DNA from: a bacterium
GTDB lineage: Bacteria; Pseudomonadota; Alphaproteobacteria; Rhizobiales; Aestuariivirgaceae
Reading direction: 5' to 3'
Assembly: GCA_022842165.1 (NCBI GenBank)
Contig: JALHQC010000018.1
Span: 1 to 64,000 of the forward strand
Length of the DNA stretch: 64,000 nucleotides
In this document: in pieces, positions 1-10,261 of the stretch
Layout of the letters: every line of letters starts with the position of its first letter
Numbering within the stretch: the stretch's first letter is position 1
Translations under genes and position numbers: made by a program
Notes under the pieces: generated by a model
The model's input: only the letters and a program-made list of their open reading frames with translations
The model's database searches: none
What the model was told of the DNA's origin: nothing

Positions 1-288
1 ATTGCCGCAGCCCTGTCCTCGCCGATCGGCCATCTCGCCAATCTCGCCAGTGCCTTGCCCTGGGCCATCCTCTTCGCGCTGATCCTCTTCGTGCCGCCCA
101 ACTTCATGGTGCTGTGGGCTGCGCAGCGGATCGATTCCGGCCGGGTTGGAATCCTGCTGATGACGGAAGTTCTGGCGGGCGCTGCCACGGCGGCGCTGTT
201 TTCGGGCGAACAGTTTGGCGCCATGGAGCTGGCCGGCACGCTGGCGATCCTCTGCGCCGGCCTCGTCGAAGTTCTGGGGCGGCGGTGA
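1..288 (+). CDS. EamA/DMT-type transporter, C-terminal fragment (truncated by window start)
   Basis: Open frame from window edge; hydrophobic helices, '...RIDSGRVGILLMTEVLAGAATAALFSGEQFGAMELAGTLAILCAGLVEVL' typical of DMT C-terminus. Confidence 0.75.
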   Translation: MAAALSSPIGHLANLASALPWAILFALILFVPPNFMVLWAAQRIDSGRVGILLMTEVLAGAATAALFSGEQFGAMELAGTLAILCAGLVEVLGRR

Positions 289-309
289 AAAGGCGGACGG
301 CGGTCTTCC

Positions 310-909
310 TCAGGAGACGATCAGTTCCACGTCCTTCGGCGTCATGTCCGCGCCGTTGGTCGGCGCCATGTCCTGCGGGCAGGCGGAAAAGACGATGATG
401 ATGCCGAGTTCGGCGCCGAGCGTCACATGGCTTCCGGGCGGCGCCACCGGCGGTTCGATCACCAGAGCGCCATCCGGCTTGATCGCCGAATTCTGGAACA
501 GGTTGAGCGGGCTCGGCGTCTCTGGCGCCGACAGCCTGAGCCGGCCCAGTGCCTCCTGCAGGTTGTCGGTGCAGTTGCGGTGATAGCCGGTGCAGCCCAG
601 CATGCGGTAGCGGTGAATGTCGCAGGCCGCCAGCAGCGTGTCATGAACGCCGCCGGACGTATCCGCGAGCATTCTCAGCATCGGGCGGCGCGCATTGCTG
701 AGCAGCACCGAGCCCGCAATGGGATTGACCCGACCCATGTGCACCCGCGAATGCTCCATCGACATGAACTCGTTCATGTCGCCATCGGCGAAGGCCCAGG
801 TATCGACGACCTGACCGCCATGGGTGTTGACGATGCGCACCGTCTGGCCTTTCGCGAGGCGGAAGGCGGTGCTGTGGCGGGCGGGAAGATGAATGAGGGT
901 TTGGGCCAT
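310..909 (-). CDS. Urea carboxylase-associated / DUF1989 family protein
   Basis: 199 aa; 'RIVNTHGGQVVDTWAFADGDMNEFMSMEHSRVHMGRVNP...GCTGYHRNCTDNLQEAL' resembles DUF1989. Confidence 0.8.
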   Translation of the reverse strand: MAQTLIHLPARHSTAFRLAKGQTVRIVNTHGGQVVDTWAFADGDMNEFMSMEHSRVHMGRVNPIAGSVLLSNARRPMLRMLADTSGGVHDTLLAACDIHRYRMLGCTGYHRNCTDNLQEALGRLRLSAPETPSPLNLFQNSAIKPDGALVIEPPVAPPGSHVTLGAELGIIIVFSACPQDMAPTNGADMTPKDVELIVS

Positions 910-972
910 GCCCCGTTTTACAGCCTGTGCTAGGCTGCGCCATCACCAAATCATCATCCGGGAGCACGAGCG

Positions 973-1269
973 ATGAATGCCGGAAGCTTCGATGCCGCGG
1001 GCAGTGCTCCGCCTCCCGCCCTGAGCCGCCCGCGGCAAGCCCTGTGGTGGCTGAACAAGGGCGGGCTTGCCATGGGGCCCGAATGGCGGAAGGCGCATGA
1101 ACTCTGCCAGATGCAGGAAGGCGACCCCGCCCACGACATCGTCCACGCGCTGGTCCACCGGATCGAGGGCGACGCGGCGAATGCCGGCTACTGGTATCGC
1201 CGCGCCGGCCGCCGCCCCGCCACAAGCGTGGCCGGCGAATGGCAGCGCCTCGCCGACGAGCTGGCCTGA
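973..1269 (+). CDS. Hypothetical protein (98 aa)
   Basis: Plausible ORF; 'RQALWWLNKGGLAMGPEWRKAHELCQMQEGDPAHDIVHALVHRIEGD'. Confidence 0.65.
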   Translation: MNAGSFDAAGSAPPPALSRPRQALWWLNKGGLAMGPEWRKAHELCQMQEGDPAHDIVHALVHRIEGDAANAGYWYRRAGRRPATSVAGEWQRLADELA

Positions 1270-1273
1270 AGCT

Positions 1274-1645
1274 TCAGATGTTGGGAGGCGTGAAGAGGCA
1301 ATAGATGCCGCCCCTGACATTGTCGCGGTGGTGGGTCATGATGCAGATGTGATAGTTGCCGTCCTCCGAGGGCTGCACCCGGTCCCAGGTGACGACCGCA
1401 TTGATGGGCGCCATCGAATAGGGGTTGATCTTGCGGGTTTCCTCGAGCGTCAGGCGGATGCGATAGCCGTTTTCTTCCGCACTGAATGCTGTCCGCGTGA
1501 TGACGAGCTGCGCGCAATCGGTGCCGCCGCAGCAGGAATGCTTGAACACGGGGTCTTTCTTTTCGGAATACCAGCTGTGGGCCTGAACGGTGCTGGAAGC
1601 GGCGGCAAGGGCCAGGGGAATGACGGCAAGCAGAAGGGGTTTCAT
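1274..1645 (-). CDS. Small secreted Cys-containing hypothetical protein
   Basis: Signal peptide-like MKPLLLAVIPLALAAASSTVQA followed by HSWYSEKKDPVFKHSCCGGTDC. Confidence 0.65.
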   Translation of the reverse strand: MKPLLLAVIPLALAAASSTVQAHSWYSEKKDPVFKHSCCGGTDCAQLVITRTAFSAEENGYRIRLTLEETRKINPYSMAPINAVVTWDRVQPSEDGNYHICIMTHHRDNVRGGIYCLFTPPNI

Positions 1646-1856
1646 ACGGCGTTCTCGCAAGGTTTGAGTGGCTTGGCCGAAGCCCTCGCCGTCATGAGCC
1701 TCGTTGCGAAAGTGAACGTAGCCTTGCGCTTCCGGTTCCAGCACTCGGGAAGCCGGGATCAGATTCTGCAGCCGTCCTGCGGCAGCGCCCGCCGCAAGCT
1801 TCGGGCACGCTTTGCCGCCCACTGTTCAGGCAATCCAAACGGCTGGGTAGCTTTGC

Positions 1857-2042
1857 ATGAAAAATCGCCTGTCCCTGACCCGCGAGATGATGGTCACCGG
1901 TGGCCTGATCGCGGCCATCATCACAGCTCTCCAGGCCCGGACGGCCATCACCGGGACTGAAACCGGCCCGGTCCTCGCCATGGCCGCTGCCGTGCTCATC
2001 GCCTTGATTCTGACGCTCGTGGCAAGCGCCGCCGCCCGCTGA
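1857..2042 (+). CDS. Small membrane protein (61 aa)
   Basis: Two hydrophobic segments; short ORF only. Confidence 0.4.
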   Translation: MKNRLSLTREMMVTGGLIAAIITALQARTAITGTETGPVLAMAAAVLIALILTLVASAAAR

Positions 2043-2049
2043 CTTTTCG

Positions 2050-2247
2050 TCAGCCTGCGATATTGGGATAGCCTGCCGCGTCGACGGCCTTTGAAATGCG
2101 GTCAGCCGCGGCGGTGGTCTCGACGCTCACCATCTGCAAGGCGAGGTCGGCCTTCACCGCCGCCTGGGGATCGACGGCCTTGATGGCCTTTTCGATCACG
2201 CCCACGCAATGGCCGCAGGTCATGTCCGGTACCTTGAGTTTCAGCAT
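2050..2247 (-). CDS. copZ: Heavy-metal-associated (HMA) copper chaperone
   Basis: MLKLKVPDMTCGHCVGVIEKAIKAVDPQAAV: MxCxxC HMA motif; CueR-like operator upstream. Confidence 0.85.
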   Translation of the reverse strand: MLKLKVPDMTCGHCVGVIEKAIKAVDPQAAVKADLALQMVSVETTAAADRISKAVDAAGYPNIAG

Positions 2248-2295
2248 TTGAGGAAGTCTCCTGTCGAGTGTTGCCGGGGTTATGCGGCACAGATA

Positions 2296-2321
2296 GGGAT
2301 TCCAACGCTGGCAAGGTCAAG
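2296..2321 (-). promoter_or_regulatory. MerR/CueR-type operator in copZ promoter
   Basis: Minus strand CTTGACCTTGCCAGCGTTGGAATCCC; same CTTGACCTT-n-GGAA architecture as the two copies at 2357 and 2972. Confidence 0.7.
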
Positions 2322-2356
2322 GGGGTCCGGGAAAATTCATCCGTTCCAAAATTCCG

Positions 2357-2383
2357 CTTGACCTTCCCAAGATGGGAAGCCCC
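2357..2383 (+). promoter_or_regulatory. MerR/CueR-type operator in DUF4396 gene promoter
   Basis: CTTGACCTTCCCAAGATGGGAAGCCCC; dyad CTTCCCA/TGGGAAG. Confidence 0.75.
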
Positions 2384-2403
2384 ACACCCTGGGCATCGGT
2401 GGA

Positions 2404-2925
2404 ATGATCCACCCCGCCAGCCGAGGAGAGCGTCTCATGTCAGCCGCATCGCATCCTATGCCCCATCATGGTCACGGCCCCACCGGCTGGCCGTCGCTGA
2501 ACCGCCTGGCCTTCCAGGCGACGCTTCACTGCATGACGGGTTGTGCCATCGGCGAGATCGTCGGCATGGTCATCGGCACGGCAATCGGCCTCGGCATGTG
2601 GGAGACGATCGGCCTTGCCGTAACACTCGCCTTCATCACCGGCTTCGGCCTCACCATGATACCGCTGGTCCGCAGCGGCATGCGGCTGCGCCAGGCTCTG
2701 GGAATTGCCTTTGCCGCCGATTTTGTCTCGGTGTCCGTCATGGAGATCGTCGACAATGCGGTGATGATGGCAATCCCCGGCGCCATGGCCGCCGGTCCGC
2801 TCGACTGGTTCTTCTGGGCGAGCATGGCGCTCGCTCTCGCCATCGCCTTCGCCGTGGCGCTGCCCGTCAATCTCTGGCTGATCAGGCGCGGCCAAGGGCA
2901 CGCGGTGGTGCATGGGCATCATTGA
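2404..2925 (+). CDS. DUF4396 domain-containing membrane protein
   Basis: His-rich N-terminus 'MSAASHPMPHHGHGPTGWPSLNRLAFQATLHCMTGCAIGEIVGMVIGT' followed by multiple TM helices. Confidence 0.8.
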   Translation: MIHPASRGERLMSAASHPMPHHGHGPTGWPSLNRLAFQATLHCMTGCAIGEIVGMVIGTAIGLGMWETIGLAVTLAFITGFGLTMIPLVRSGMRLRQALGIAFAADFVSVSVMEIVDNAVMMAIPGAMAAGPLDWFFWASMALALAIAFAVALPVNLWLIRRGQGHAVVHGHH

Positions 2926-2971
2926 AGGCGTGTTGCGCCGGAAATTTTGGACCGGGAGGGTGCAATGCGCT

Positions 2972-3000
2972 CTTGACCTTCCCATCTTTGGAAACCCTAG
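2972..3000 (+). promoter_or_regulatory. MerR/CueR-type operator in copA promoter
   Basis: CTTGACCTTCCCATCTTTGGAAACCCTAG. Confidence 0.75.
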
Positions 3001-3034
3001 ATGAGCGAGCATGCTGTCCGGAAGGAAGTGACCC

Positions 3035-5515
3035 ATGACCGCAGTGCCAGACCATAGCCAGTTCCAGAGCTTTCCCATCGCGGGGATGACCTGCGCCTCC
3101 TGCGTGCGCCGCGTCGAGAACGCGATTGCCGCCGTGCCGGGCGTGACGAAATCATCCGTGAACCTTGCCTCCGAACGCGCCGACGTGACTTTTGCAGCCG
3201 GCGTCGATGCCGAAGCGGTGATCGGCGCCATCCGGACGGCGGGCTATGAGGTGGCGCGCCAGAACGTCGAACTCGGCATTGAAGGCATGACCTGCGCCTC
3301 CTGCGTGGGCCGGGTGGAAAAGGCCATTGCAGCGGCGCCGGGTGTTGTCTCGGCCGCTGTCAACCTGGCAACCGGGCGGGCGTCGATCGCCATGCTGGCG
3401 GGTGCGGCGCTGCAACCCGTCGAGGCCGCCATCCGCAAGGCCGGCTATGAGCCGCACCGCCTGAACGAGGCGCATGCCGTGGACGCGCTGGCCGCCGCCA
3501 AGGACGAGGAACAGCGCGTCCTGAAACGCGATCTCGTCATCGCCGGCCTCTTCACCCTGCCGCTCTTCGTGCTCGAAATGGGTTCGCATGTCATTCCCGG
3601 CATCGGCCATTCGCTGCACATGGCGGTGGGCCGCCTGCCGCTCCATGTCTTCTATTTCGTGCTGGCCTCGATCGTGCTCTTCGGCCCCGGCCTGCGCTTC
3701 TACAGGAAGGGCATTCCGGCCCTGCTGCGCCTGTCGCCCGACATGAATTCGCTCGTGGTGCTGGGCGCCACGGCGGCCTGGGGCTATTCCGTCATCGCCA
3801 CCTTCCTGCCTTCGGTTCTGCCGCAGGGCACGGCCAACGTCTATTACGAAGCCGCCGCCGTCATCGTGACGCTGATCCTGCTCGGCCGCTATCTCGAGGC
3901 CCGCGCCAAGGGCCGGACCAGCGACGCGATCCGGAAGCTCATGAGCCTTGAAGCCAAGTCGGCGCGTGTCGAGCGCGGCGGCGGGATCATCGAGGTTCCG
4001 CTCGACTCCGTCGTGACGGGCGACATCCTCCAGGCCCGGCCGGGTGACCGCATCGCCGTCGACGGCATCCTCGTCGAGGGCCAATCCTATGTCGATGAAT
4101 CGATGATCACCGGCGAACCCGTTCCCGTGCTGAAGGGCGAAGGCGCCGCCGTGGTGGGTGGCACCATCAACAAGACCGGCAGCTTCACCTACCGCGCCAC
4201 CAGGGTCGGTGCTGATACCGTGCTGGCCCAGATCATCCGCATGGTGGAAGCCGCTCAGGGCTCGAAGCTGCCGATCCAGGCGATGGTCGACCGGATCACC
4301 GCCTGGTTCGTGCCCGCCGTCATGGCGGCGGCGGCGGCGACCTTTCTCGTCTGGCTGGTTTTTGGCCCCGAACCCGCGTTGAGCTTCGGCCTCGTCAATG
4401 CGGTTGCCGTCTTGATCATCGCCTGCCCCTGCGCCATGGGGCTTGCCACGCCCACCTCCATCATGGTGGGAACCGGCCGCGCCGCCGAGCTTGGCGTGCT
4501 GTTCAGGAAGGGCGAGGCGTTGCAGACCCTGAAGGCCGTCGGCGTCATCGCCCTCGACAAGACCGGGACCCTGACGGCGGGCCGCCCGGAACTGACCGAC
4601 TTCGAAGTGACGGAAGGCTTCACGCGCGACTCGGTGCTTCCACTTGTTGCCGCGGTTGAAAGCCGGTCGGAACATCCCATTGCCGCTGCCATCGTCAAGG
4701 CGGCGGCCGCCGAAGGCCATGCGCTGCCCGCCGTGGAAGGCTTCGAGGCGGTCGCGGGATTTGGCGCTTGCGGTTCCGTTTCAGGACGCGACGTGGCAGT
4801 CGGAGCCGACCGCTTCATGCAGAAGCTGGGGCTCGATGTCTCGGTTTTCGCGGCGGCGGCCGAGAGGCTGGGGAAAGAGGCGAGGACGCCGCTCTATGCG
4901 GCAATCGATGGCAGGCTCGCCGCCATCATCGCCGTCGCCGATCCCATCAAGCCGACGACGCCCGAGGCGATCGCCGCAATGCATGCGCTGGGCCTCCGGG
5001 TGGCGATGATCACCGGCGACAATCGCCGCACGGCCGAAGCGATCGCCCAGGCGCTGGGGATCGACGAGGTCGTGGCCGAGGTGCTGCCCGACGGCAAGGT
5101 CGAGGCGATCAAAAAGCTGCGCGAAGGCGGCCGCAAGCTGGCCTTCGTTGGCGACGGCATCAACGATGCGCCGGCACTGGCCGAGGCCGACGTGGGGATC
5201 GCCATCGGCACCGGCACCGATGTGGCGATCGAGAGTGCGGATGTGGTGTTGATGTCGGGCGACCTCAACGGCGTCACCAACGCCATCGGCCTGTCGCATG
5301 CGACGATCCGCAACATCCGGGAAAACCTGTTCTGGGCCTTCGCCTACAACGTGGTGCTGATCCCGGTGGCGGCGGGCGTGCTCTATCCCTTCACGGGAAC
5401 GCTGCTCTCGCCGATGCTGGCGGCGGGCGCCATGGCGCTGTCGAGCGTCTTCGTCGTCTCGAATGCCCTGCGGCTGAAGCGCTTCCGTGCCGCCGCGCCA
5501 TCATCCGTACACTGA
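3035..5515 (+). CDS. copA: Copper-translocating P-type ATPase
   Basis: Two GMTCASC HMA domains, CPC ([11 protein letters not shown]), [25 protein letters not shown]. Confidence 0.97.
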   Translation: MTAVPDHSQFQSFPIAGMTCASCVRRVENAIAAVPGVTKSSVNLASERADVTFAAGVDAEAVIGAIRTAGYEVARQNVELGIEGMTCASCVGRVEKAIAAAPGVVSAAVNLATGRASIAMLAGAALQPVEAAIRKAGYEPHRLNEAHAVDALAAAKDEEQRVLKRDLVIAGLFTLPLFVLEMGSHVIPGIGHSLHMAVGRLPLHVFYFVLASIVLFGPGLRFYRKGIPALLRLSPDMNSLVVLGATAAWGYSVIATFLPSVLPQGTANVYYEAAAVIVTLILLGRYLEARAKGRTSDAIRKLMSLEAKSARVERGGGIIEVPLDSVVTGDILQARPGDRIAVDGILVEGQSYVDESMITGEPVPVLKGEGAAVVGGTINKTGSFTYRATRVGADTVLAQIIRMVEAAQGSKLPIQAMVDRITAWFVPAVMAAAAATFLVWLVFGPEPALSFGLVNAVAVLIIACPCAMGLATPTSIMVGTGRAAELGVLFRKGEALQTLKAVGVIALDKTGTLTAGRPELTDFEVTEGFTRDSVLPLVAAVESRSEHPIAAAIVKAAAAEGHALPAVEGFEAVAGFGACGSVSGRDVAVGADRFMQKLGLDVSVFAAAAERLGKEARTPLYAAIDGRLAAIIAVADPIKPTTPEAIAAMHALGLRVAMITGDNRRTAEAIAQALGIDEVVAEVLPDGKVEAIKKLREGGRKLAFVGDGINDAPALAEADVGIAIGTGTDVAIESADVVLMSGDLNGVTNAIGLSHATIRNIRENLFWAFAYNVVLIPVAAGVLYPFTGTLLSPMLAAGAMALSSVFVVSNALRLKRFRAAAPSSVH

Positions 5516-5534
5516 CAAGAAGGAGACAGCCCTC

Positions 5535-5990
5535 ATGAACATCGGTGAAGCCTCCGCCGCTTCGGGCGTCTCGGCCAAGATGATCCGCTACTATGAGCAG
5601 ATCGGGCTGATCGGGCCTGCCTCCAGGACCATGTCCGGCTACCGCGTCTATTCCGGCAATGACGTTCACACGCTGCGCTTCGTCAGGCGCGCCCGCGACC
5701 TGGGATTCAGCGTCGCGCAGATGACCGAGCTGCTGACCCTGTGGCGCGACCGCGGCCGCGCCAGTAGCGACGTGAAACGCATTGCCGAGGGTCATGTCGC
5801 GGCCCTCGAGCGCAAGATGATGGAGCTTCAGCAGATGGCCGACACGCTGAAGCATCTCGCTTCCAACTGCCATGGCGACGGCAGGCCGGATTGCCCGATC
5901 ATCGGCGAACTGGCCGGCGAGGACTGCGGCAAGCATGTGACGCCCGGGCCCCATGCCCATCTGGGCAAGGGCTTCGAGGTGCTGCGCTGA
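5535..5990 (+). CDS. cueR: MerR-family copper-responsive regulator
   Basis: MNIGEASAASGVSAKMIRYYEQIGLIGPASRTMSGYRVY; C-terminal Cys residues 'CHGDGRPDCPI'. Confidence 0.93.
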   Translation: MNIGEASAASGVSAKMIRYYEQIGLIGPASRTMSGYRVYSGNDVHTLRFVRRARDLGFSVAQMTELLTLWRDRGRASSDVKRIAEGHVAALERKMMELQQMADTLKHLASNCHGDGRPDCPIIGELAGEDCGKHVTPGPHAHLGKGFEVLR

Positions 5991-6000
5991 GAACAGCGTC

Positions 6001-6954
6001 TCAGCCGTATTGCACGCCCGGCAGCACGCACAGCATCTCGAACAGGAAATTGGCGCCGATCAATGCCGTGTTGCCGGAAGGATCGAACGGCGGCGAGACT
6101 TCGACGAGATCGCCCCCCACGAGATTGAGGCCGCGGCAGCCGCGGATGATTTCGAGCGCCTGCCAGGTGGAGAGGCCGCCCACTTCCACCGTGCCGGTGC
6201 CGGGCGCGAAGGCCGGATCGAGGCTGTCGATATCATAGGTGAGATAGACCGGGCGATCGCCGATCCGGCCGCGCACCTCGTCCATCACCGGCGCCATCGA
6301 TTTGTACCAGCACTTCTCCGCCTCGATCACCGTGAAGCCCTGTTGGCGCGGCCAGTCGAAATCCTCCGGCGAATAGCCCGAGCCCCTGAGCCCGATCTGA
6401 TAGGTCCTGCCGCAGTCGAGCAGTCCTTCCTCGACCGCGCGGCGGAACGGCGTTCCATGCGCGATCTTTTCCCCGAACATCTCGTCGTTGATGTCGGCAT
6501 GGGCATCGATGTGGATCATCGCCACGGCCCCATGCTTCTTCTTCATCGCCCGCAGGATCGGCAGCGTCAGCGTGTGATCGCCGCCGAGCGTGAGGGGGAT
6601 GCAGTCATGGGAGAGGATCTCGTCATAGGCCGCCTCGATGATGCCGACGGTCTTCTTCAGGTCGAAGGTGTTGATGGCGACGTCGCCGATGTCGGCGACC
6701 TGCAGCGATTCGAAAGGCTTGGCGCGGGTCGCCATGTTGTAGGGGCGCAGCATGCAGGATTCGGCGCGGATCTGGCGCGGCCCATGGCGCGTGCCCGAGC
6801 GGTTGGAACTGCCGATGTCGATCGGCACGCCCACGAAGCAGGCGTCGAGCCCTTCGGCGGTCTTCTGTGCCGGCAGCCGCATCATCGTCGCGGGGCCCGC
6901 AAAGCGCGGCATCTCGTTGCCGCCCAGCGGCTGGTTGAATCTGGTATCGCTCAT
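6001..6954 (-). CDS. speB: Agmatinase / ureohydrolase family
   Basis: GGDHTLTLPI, IHIDAHADIND, YLTYDIDSLDPAFAPGTGTVEVGG Mn-binding motifs; exact substrate (agmatine vs guanidinobutyrate) not resolvable. Confidence 0.92.
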   Translation of the reverse strand: MSDTRFNQPLGGNEMPRFAGPATMMRLPAQKTAEGLDACFVGVPIDIGSSNRSGTRHGPRQIRAESCMLRPYNMATRAKPFESLQVADIGDVAINTFDLKKTVGIIEAAYDEILSHDCIPLTLGGDHTLTLPILRAMKKKHGAVAMIHIDAHADINDEMFGEKIAHGTPFRRAVEEGLLDCGRTYQIGLRGSGYSPEDFDWPRQQGFTVIEAEKCWYKSMAPVMDEVRGRIGDRPVYLTYDIDSLDPAFAPGTGTVEVGGLSTWQALEIIRGCRGLNLVGGDLVEVSPPFDPSGNTALIGANFLFEMLCVLPGVQYG

Positions 6955-7036
6955 GTTGGATGATCCGTTCTGGCAGTGATTGTGAACTCTCTTCCGGCAA
7001 GTCTTCCGCATCATCGCGGCCGAAGTCAATCCGCAG

Positions 7037-8920
7037 CTAGCGGCGGAGCGCCTGTTCCCTGACCGCCTGCCAGCGCGGGTCGCCATGCAGCGGATCGAGA
7101 TCGGAATCGTTCAGCACCCAGTCCTTCATGTCGGCATTGCTTCGCGGCAGCAGCCGCCCAAGCATGGCGAAGGCCCGGTCGAAATCACCCGAGACGCTGT
7201 AGTAGCAGGCGACGTTATACTGCGTCAGATAGTCTTCGGGCGCGATCGCCAGCGCCTTTGCCGCCCAGGGCTCGGCGCGCGCGGTATCGCCAAGCTTGGC
7301 AAGCGTCGTTGCGATGAAATAGGCGGGCCTCGGGTTCTCGGGGTTGCGCGCAAATTCACGCTCGGCGCGTTCCACCCCGCGCGTTCCGGCCCTGGCCGCG
7401 TTCTCCTCCTGGCCGAGCGAGGCATAGACCTGGTTCAGCAGGATCAGCGCCTGATAGTCGTCGGGCTTCACTTCGGCGGCGCGTTCCCAGTGCCGCGCCG
7501 TCTCCTCGAGCTTTCCCTGCACATAGCAGGACTGGCCATAGAAGAAGCGCAGCTCGAAATGATCGGGGTCCTTGGCCATCGCGTGCTCGAATTCGCGCCG
7601 GGCTTCCTCGTAACGGTGGGCAACGGAGAGCGCCAGGCCCCGCGAGGCGCGGGCCTCGACAAGTTCCGGCGCCAGCGCCAGCGCCTTCTCGCTGTTCCGC
7701 AGCACCTCGCCCGCCACATCCTCGCTGTAGTCCATGTAGAGGAAGGCATCGCAATCGGCCAATCCCGCATAGGCGCGGGCATAGCCGGGATCGAGGGCGA
7801 TCGCCTTCGCGAACATGCGTTTGGCCAGCGTGAAGCCCGACCGCGAGCCGCGATGAAAATATTCCCGGCCCTTGAGGTACCAGGTATAGGCCTCGACATT
7901 GCTGGTCGGCGCCTGTTCGATGGCATGAAGCTCGCGCGGCAGGAGCTTGACCTTCAGCTGCCCGACGATCGTCTTGGTGATCTCGTCCTGCAGCGCGAAG
8001 ATGTCGGTGAGGTCGCGGTCGTAGCGTTCCGCCCACACATGGCCGCCGCTGGCGCCCTCGGTCAGCTGCGCGGTGATCCGCAACCGGCGCCCGGCCTTGC
8101 GCACGCTGCCGTTCACCACGAAGGCAACGCCCAGATCGCGCGCGGTGCGCTCCATGTCGATGGGCTGGCCCTTGTGCTGGAACACGGCGTTGCGGCTCAG
8201 CACGAACAAGTCAGAGACCTTGGAAAGATCGGTGATGATGTCCTCGGTCATGCCGTCGGAAAAATAATCCTGTTCCCTGTCGCCGCTCATGTTGGTGAAG
8301 GGCAGCACCGCGACCGACGTCTTGCCCCGGGGATTGCCGGCCACGCGCGCGGGCTTGCCGGGAGGCTCTCCGGTTTCGGGCGCGATGATGAAGACGTGGA
8401 TGGGCTGCTGGATGTTCTTGACGCTCTTCGCGCCCTGGTCGTGGAAGCGGAGGTCGAGCTTGCTGCCGATCTGGTAACGGATTCCCGCCGAGCAGGCGAT
8501 GCCGCCGGGCGGCGCCAGTTCCACCAGCCGTGAGGCCATGTTGACGTCGTCGCCGAAGAAATCATCGCCCCGCACGATCACGTCGGCGAGGTTGATGCCG
8601 ATGCGGAAGATCATGTGCCGGTCCTGTGGCAGGCCGGCATTGCGCTCCATCATGCCGCGCTGGATTTCGATGGCGCAGAGCGTTGCCTCGATGGCGCTGG
8701 CAAACTCGGCCATGAAGCCGTCGCCCAGGGTCTTGAACACCTTGCCATCATGCCGGGCGATGAGGGGATCGAGAAAATCCCGGCGATGCTGGCGCAGCGC
8801 CGACAATGTTCCCTCCTCGTTGGCTTCCATCAGCCGGCTGAAGCCCACGACATCCGCCGCCAGTATCGCAGCGAGCCGCCGTTTCACCCGCTCCTCACGC
8901 ATCACGCTTCTCCACGGCAC
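7037..8920 (-). CDS. Class III adenylate/guanylate cyclase with TolB-like and TPR domains
   Basis: RLAAILAADVVGFSRLMEANEEGTL...; VAVLPFTNMSGDREQDYFSDGMTEDIITDLSK; C-terminal TPRs. Confidence 0.93.
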   Translation of the reverse strand: MPWRSVMREERVKRRLAAILAADVVGFSRLMEANEEGTLSALRQHRRDFLDPLIARHDGKVFKTLGDGFMAEFASAIEATLCAIEIQRGMMERNAGLPQDRHMIFRIGINLADVIVRGDDFFGDDVNMASRLVELAPPGGIACSAGIRYQIGSKLDLRFHDQGAKSVKNIQQPIHVFIIAPETGEPPGKPARVAGNPRGKTSVAVLPFTNMSGDREQDYFSDGMTEDIITDLSKVSDLFVLSRNAVFQHKGQPIDMERTARDLGVAFVVNGSVRKAGRRLRITAQLTEGASGGHVWAERYDRDLTDIFALQDEITKTIVGQLKVKLLPRELHAIEQAPTSNVEAYTWYLKGREYFHRGSRSGFTLAKRMFAKAIALDPGYARAYAGLADCDAFLYMDYSEDVAGEVLRNSEKALALAPELVEARASRGLALSVAHRYEEARREFEHAMAKDPDHFELRFFYGQSCYVQGKLEETARHWERAAEVKPDDYQALILLNQVYASLGQEENAARAGTRGVERAEREFARNPENPRPAYFIATTLAKLGDTARAEPWAAKALAIAPEDYLTQYNVACYYSVSGDFDRAFAMLGRLLPRSNADMKDWVLNDSDLDPLHGDPRWQAVREQALRR

Positions 8921-8968
8921 TCCAGAGACTTAACTAGGCGATTCCCGCCGGCAATGACAATTGTGTTC

Positions 8969-9724
8969 TCAGCCGCCGGCGGCAGGAACCGGCATTGCGC
9001 TGCACCTCGCCATCAGCGCGAGGGCATTTTCCGTCGCGGCGAATTCCGCCGTGTTGTCGAAGATGCACCATGGGCGGCGCGCCTTCCCGCGATAGGCCGC
9101 GACCCGTGCGGCGATCGCGTCGAGCGTTGCTGCGTCATAGCGCGAATAGTAGATGCGCGGCGAACCGTGAAGGCGGAGATAGATCGTGCCGGGAGAGCCG
9201 CCCGGCTCGCCTGCGCCTGCGACCGGCGCCGGATCGGCGGCCACTCTCGCGATGCCATGCGCGTGGAGGAGGGCTTCGGCGGCCGGCGTGAACCAGCCCG
9301 GATGGCGCGGCTCGCACACGATCGGGGCATCGAAACGGGCCCTGAAGCTTTGGAGGCAGGAGGCGGCATCTCGCGGTTCGAAATCGAGGCTGGGCGGCAA
9401 TTGCACCAGCACGGCGCCGAGCTTCGGTCCCAGCCCTGAAACTTCGTCAGCAAAGCGGTTGACCGGCTCCACAACGTCCCGCAGGCGCCGCACATGCGTG
9501 ATCTCGCGCGGCACTTTCACCGCAAAGGAAAAACCGCTGGGCACCATGGCCGCCCATTTCGCGTAGGTCGGCTGACGGTGCGGCCTGTAGAAGCTGGTGT
9601 TGATTTCGACCGCGTTGAATATTCTGGCGTAGCGCTCGAGCACCATGCCATCGCCTGGAAAAACATGGCGGCAGGCCGCCGGAATGGACCAGCCGGCAGT
9701 ACCGATGCGAACGGGTTCCATCAT
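8969..9724 (-). CDS. DUF72 domain-containing protein
   Basis: MEPVRIGTAGWSIP...ERYARIFNAVEINTSFYRPHRQPTYAKWAAMVPSGFSFAVKVPREITH. Confidence 0.92.
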   Translation of the reverse strand: MMEPVRIGTAGWSIPAACRHVFPGDGMVLERYARIFNAVEINTSFYRPHRQPTYAKWAAMVPSGFSFAVKVPREITHVRRLRDVVEPVNRFADEVSGLGPKLGAVLVQLPPSLDFEPRDAASCLQSFRARFDAPIVCEPRHPGWFTPAAEALLHAHGIARVAADPAPVAGAGEPGGSPGTIYLRLHGSPRIYYSRYDAATLDAIAARVAAYRGKARRPWCIFDNTAEFAATENALALMARCSAMPVPAAGG

Positions 9725-9888
9725 GCTGCAATGAATGCGGCGCGTTCGGCGGCAGTTCCCGGAATCCGGAATGCCAGCCTTGCATTCCGGGAGCTGCTGC
9801 AGCGGGCGATGAAACAAAACCGCGCCGCCGGCGTTCTGCTGCTGCTCTACAGGGCATATCTGCCCGTCATTTCCTCAAAGGACCAATC

Positions 9889-10191
9889 ATGCGCCATCAT
9901 GCTTTCGAAGAACCCGTTGCCGTGCTCATTGGTCTGGGCTTCGTCCGCGAGATCACCGATGTCTGGGAGGCCTATACCTTCCTGAACGAGTGGCAGCCCT
10001 GCGCCAGCCGGAAGGCCGACCATGCGGCGGCCTTGAAGGCCTGCCGTGCGGCCTTGTCGGATGAGGGCGGGGTCGAAACCGCGCGTTCGCATTTCATCGC
10101 CTTTGCCGGCAGCAACCACCTGCTTGCACCGGCACTCGTGCCTGCCATGATTTCGCCGATGGCAACGGCCAAGCGTGCCACCGCCGCCTAG
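9889..10191 (+). CDS. DUF982 domain-containing protein
   Basis: 'EPVAVLIGLGFVREITDVWEAYTFLNEWQ..RKADHAAALKACRAAL'. Confidence 0.85.
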   Translation: MRHHAFEEPVAVLIGLGFVREITDVWEAYTFLNEWQPCASRKADHAAALKACRAALSDEGGVETARSHFIAFAGSNHLLAPALVPAMISPMATAKRATAA

Positions 10192-10261
10192 CCGCGGTCG
10201 ATCCGCCGGCCGTCCTCCCTTGGGGGTTGAAAGACCCATTATAGGCCGATCGCGCCGGATG

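Noticed and set aside
3152-4720. 522-aa minus-strand ORF antisense to copA
   Set aside because: Low-complexity H/D/R/G composition typical of GC-rich antisense frames; copA is unambiguous.
5953-6963. 336-aa plus-strand ORF antisense to agmatinase
   Set aside because: Antisense shadow.
7085-8533. 482-aa plus-strand ORF antisense to the adenylate cyclase
   Set aside because: Antisense shadow of a clearly identified gene.
9766-9790. Hairpin CCGGAATGC-n7-GCATTCCGG
   Set aside because: Real inverted repeat between divergent genes but no T-run or regulator link; too little support to call a function.
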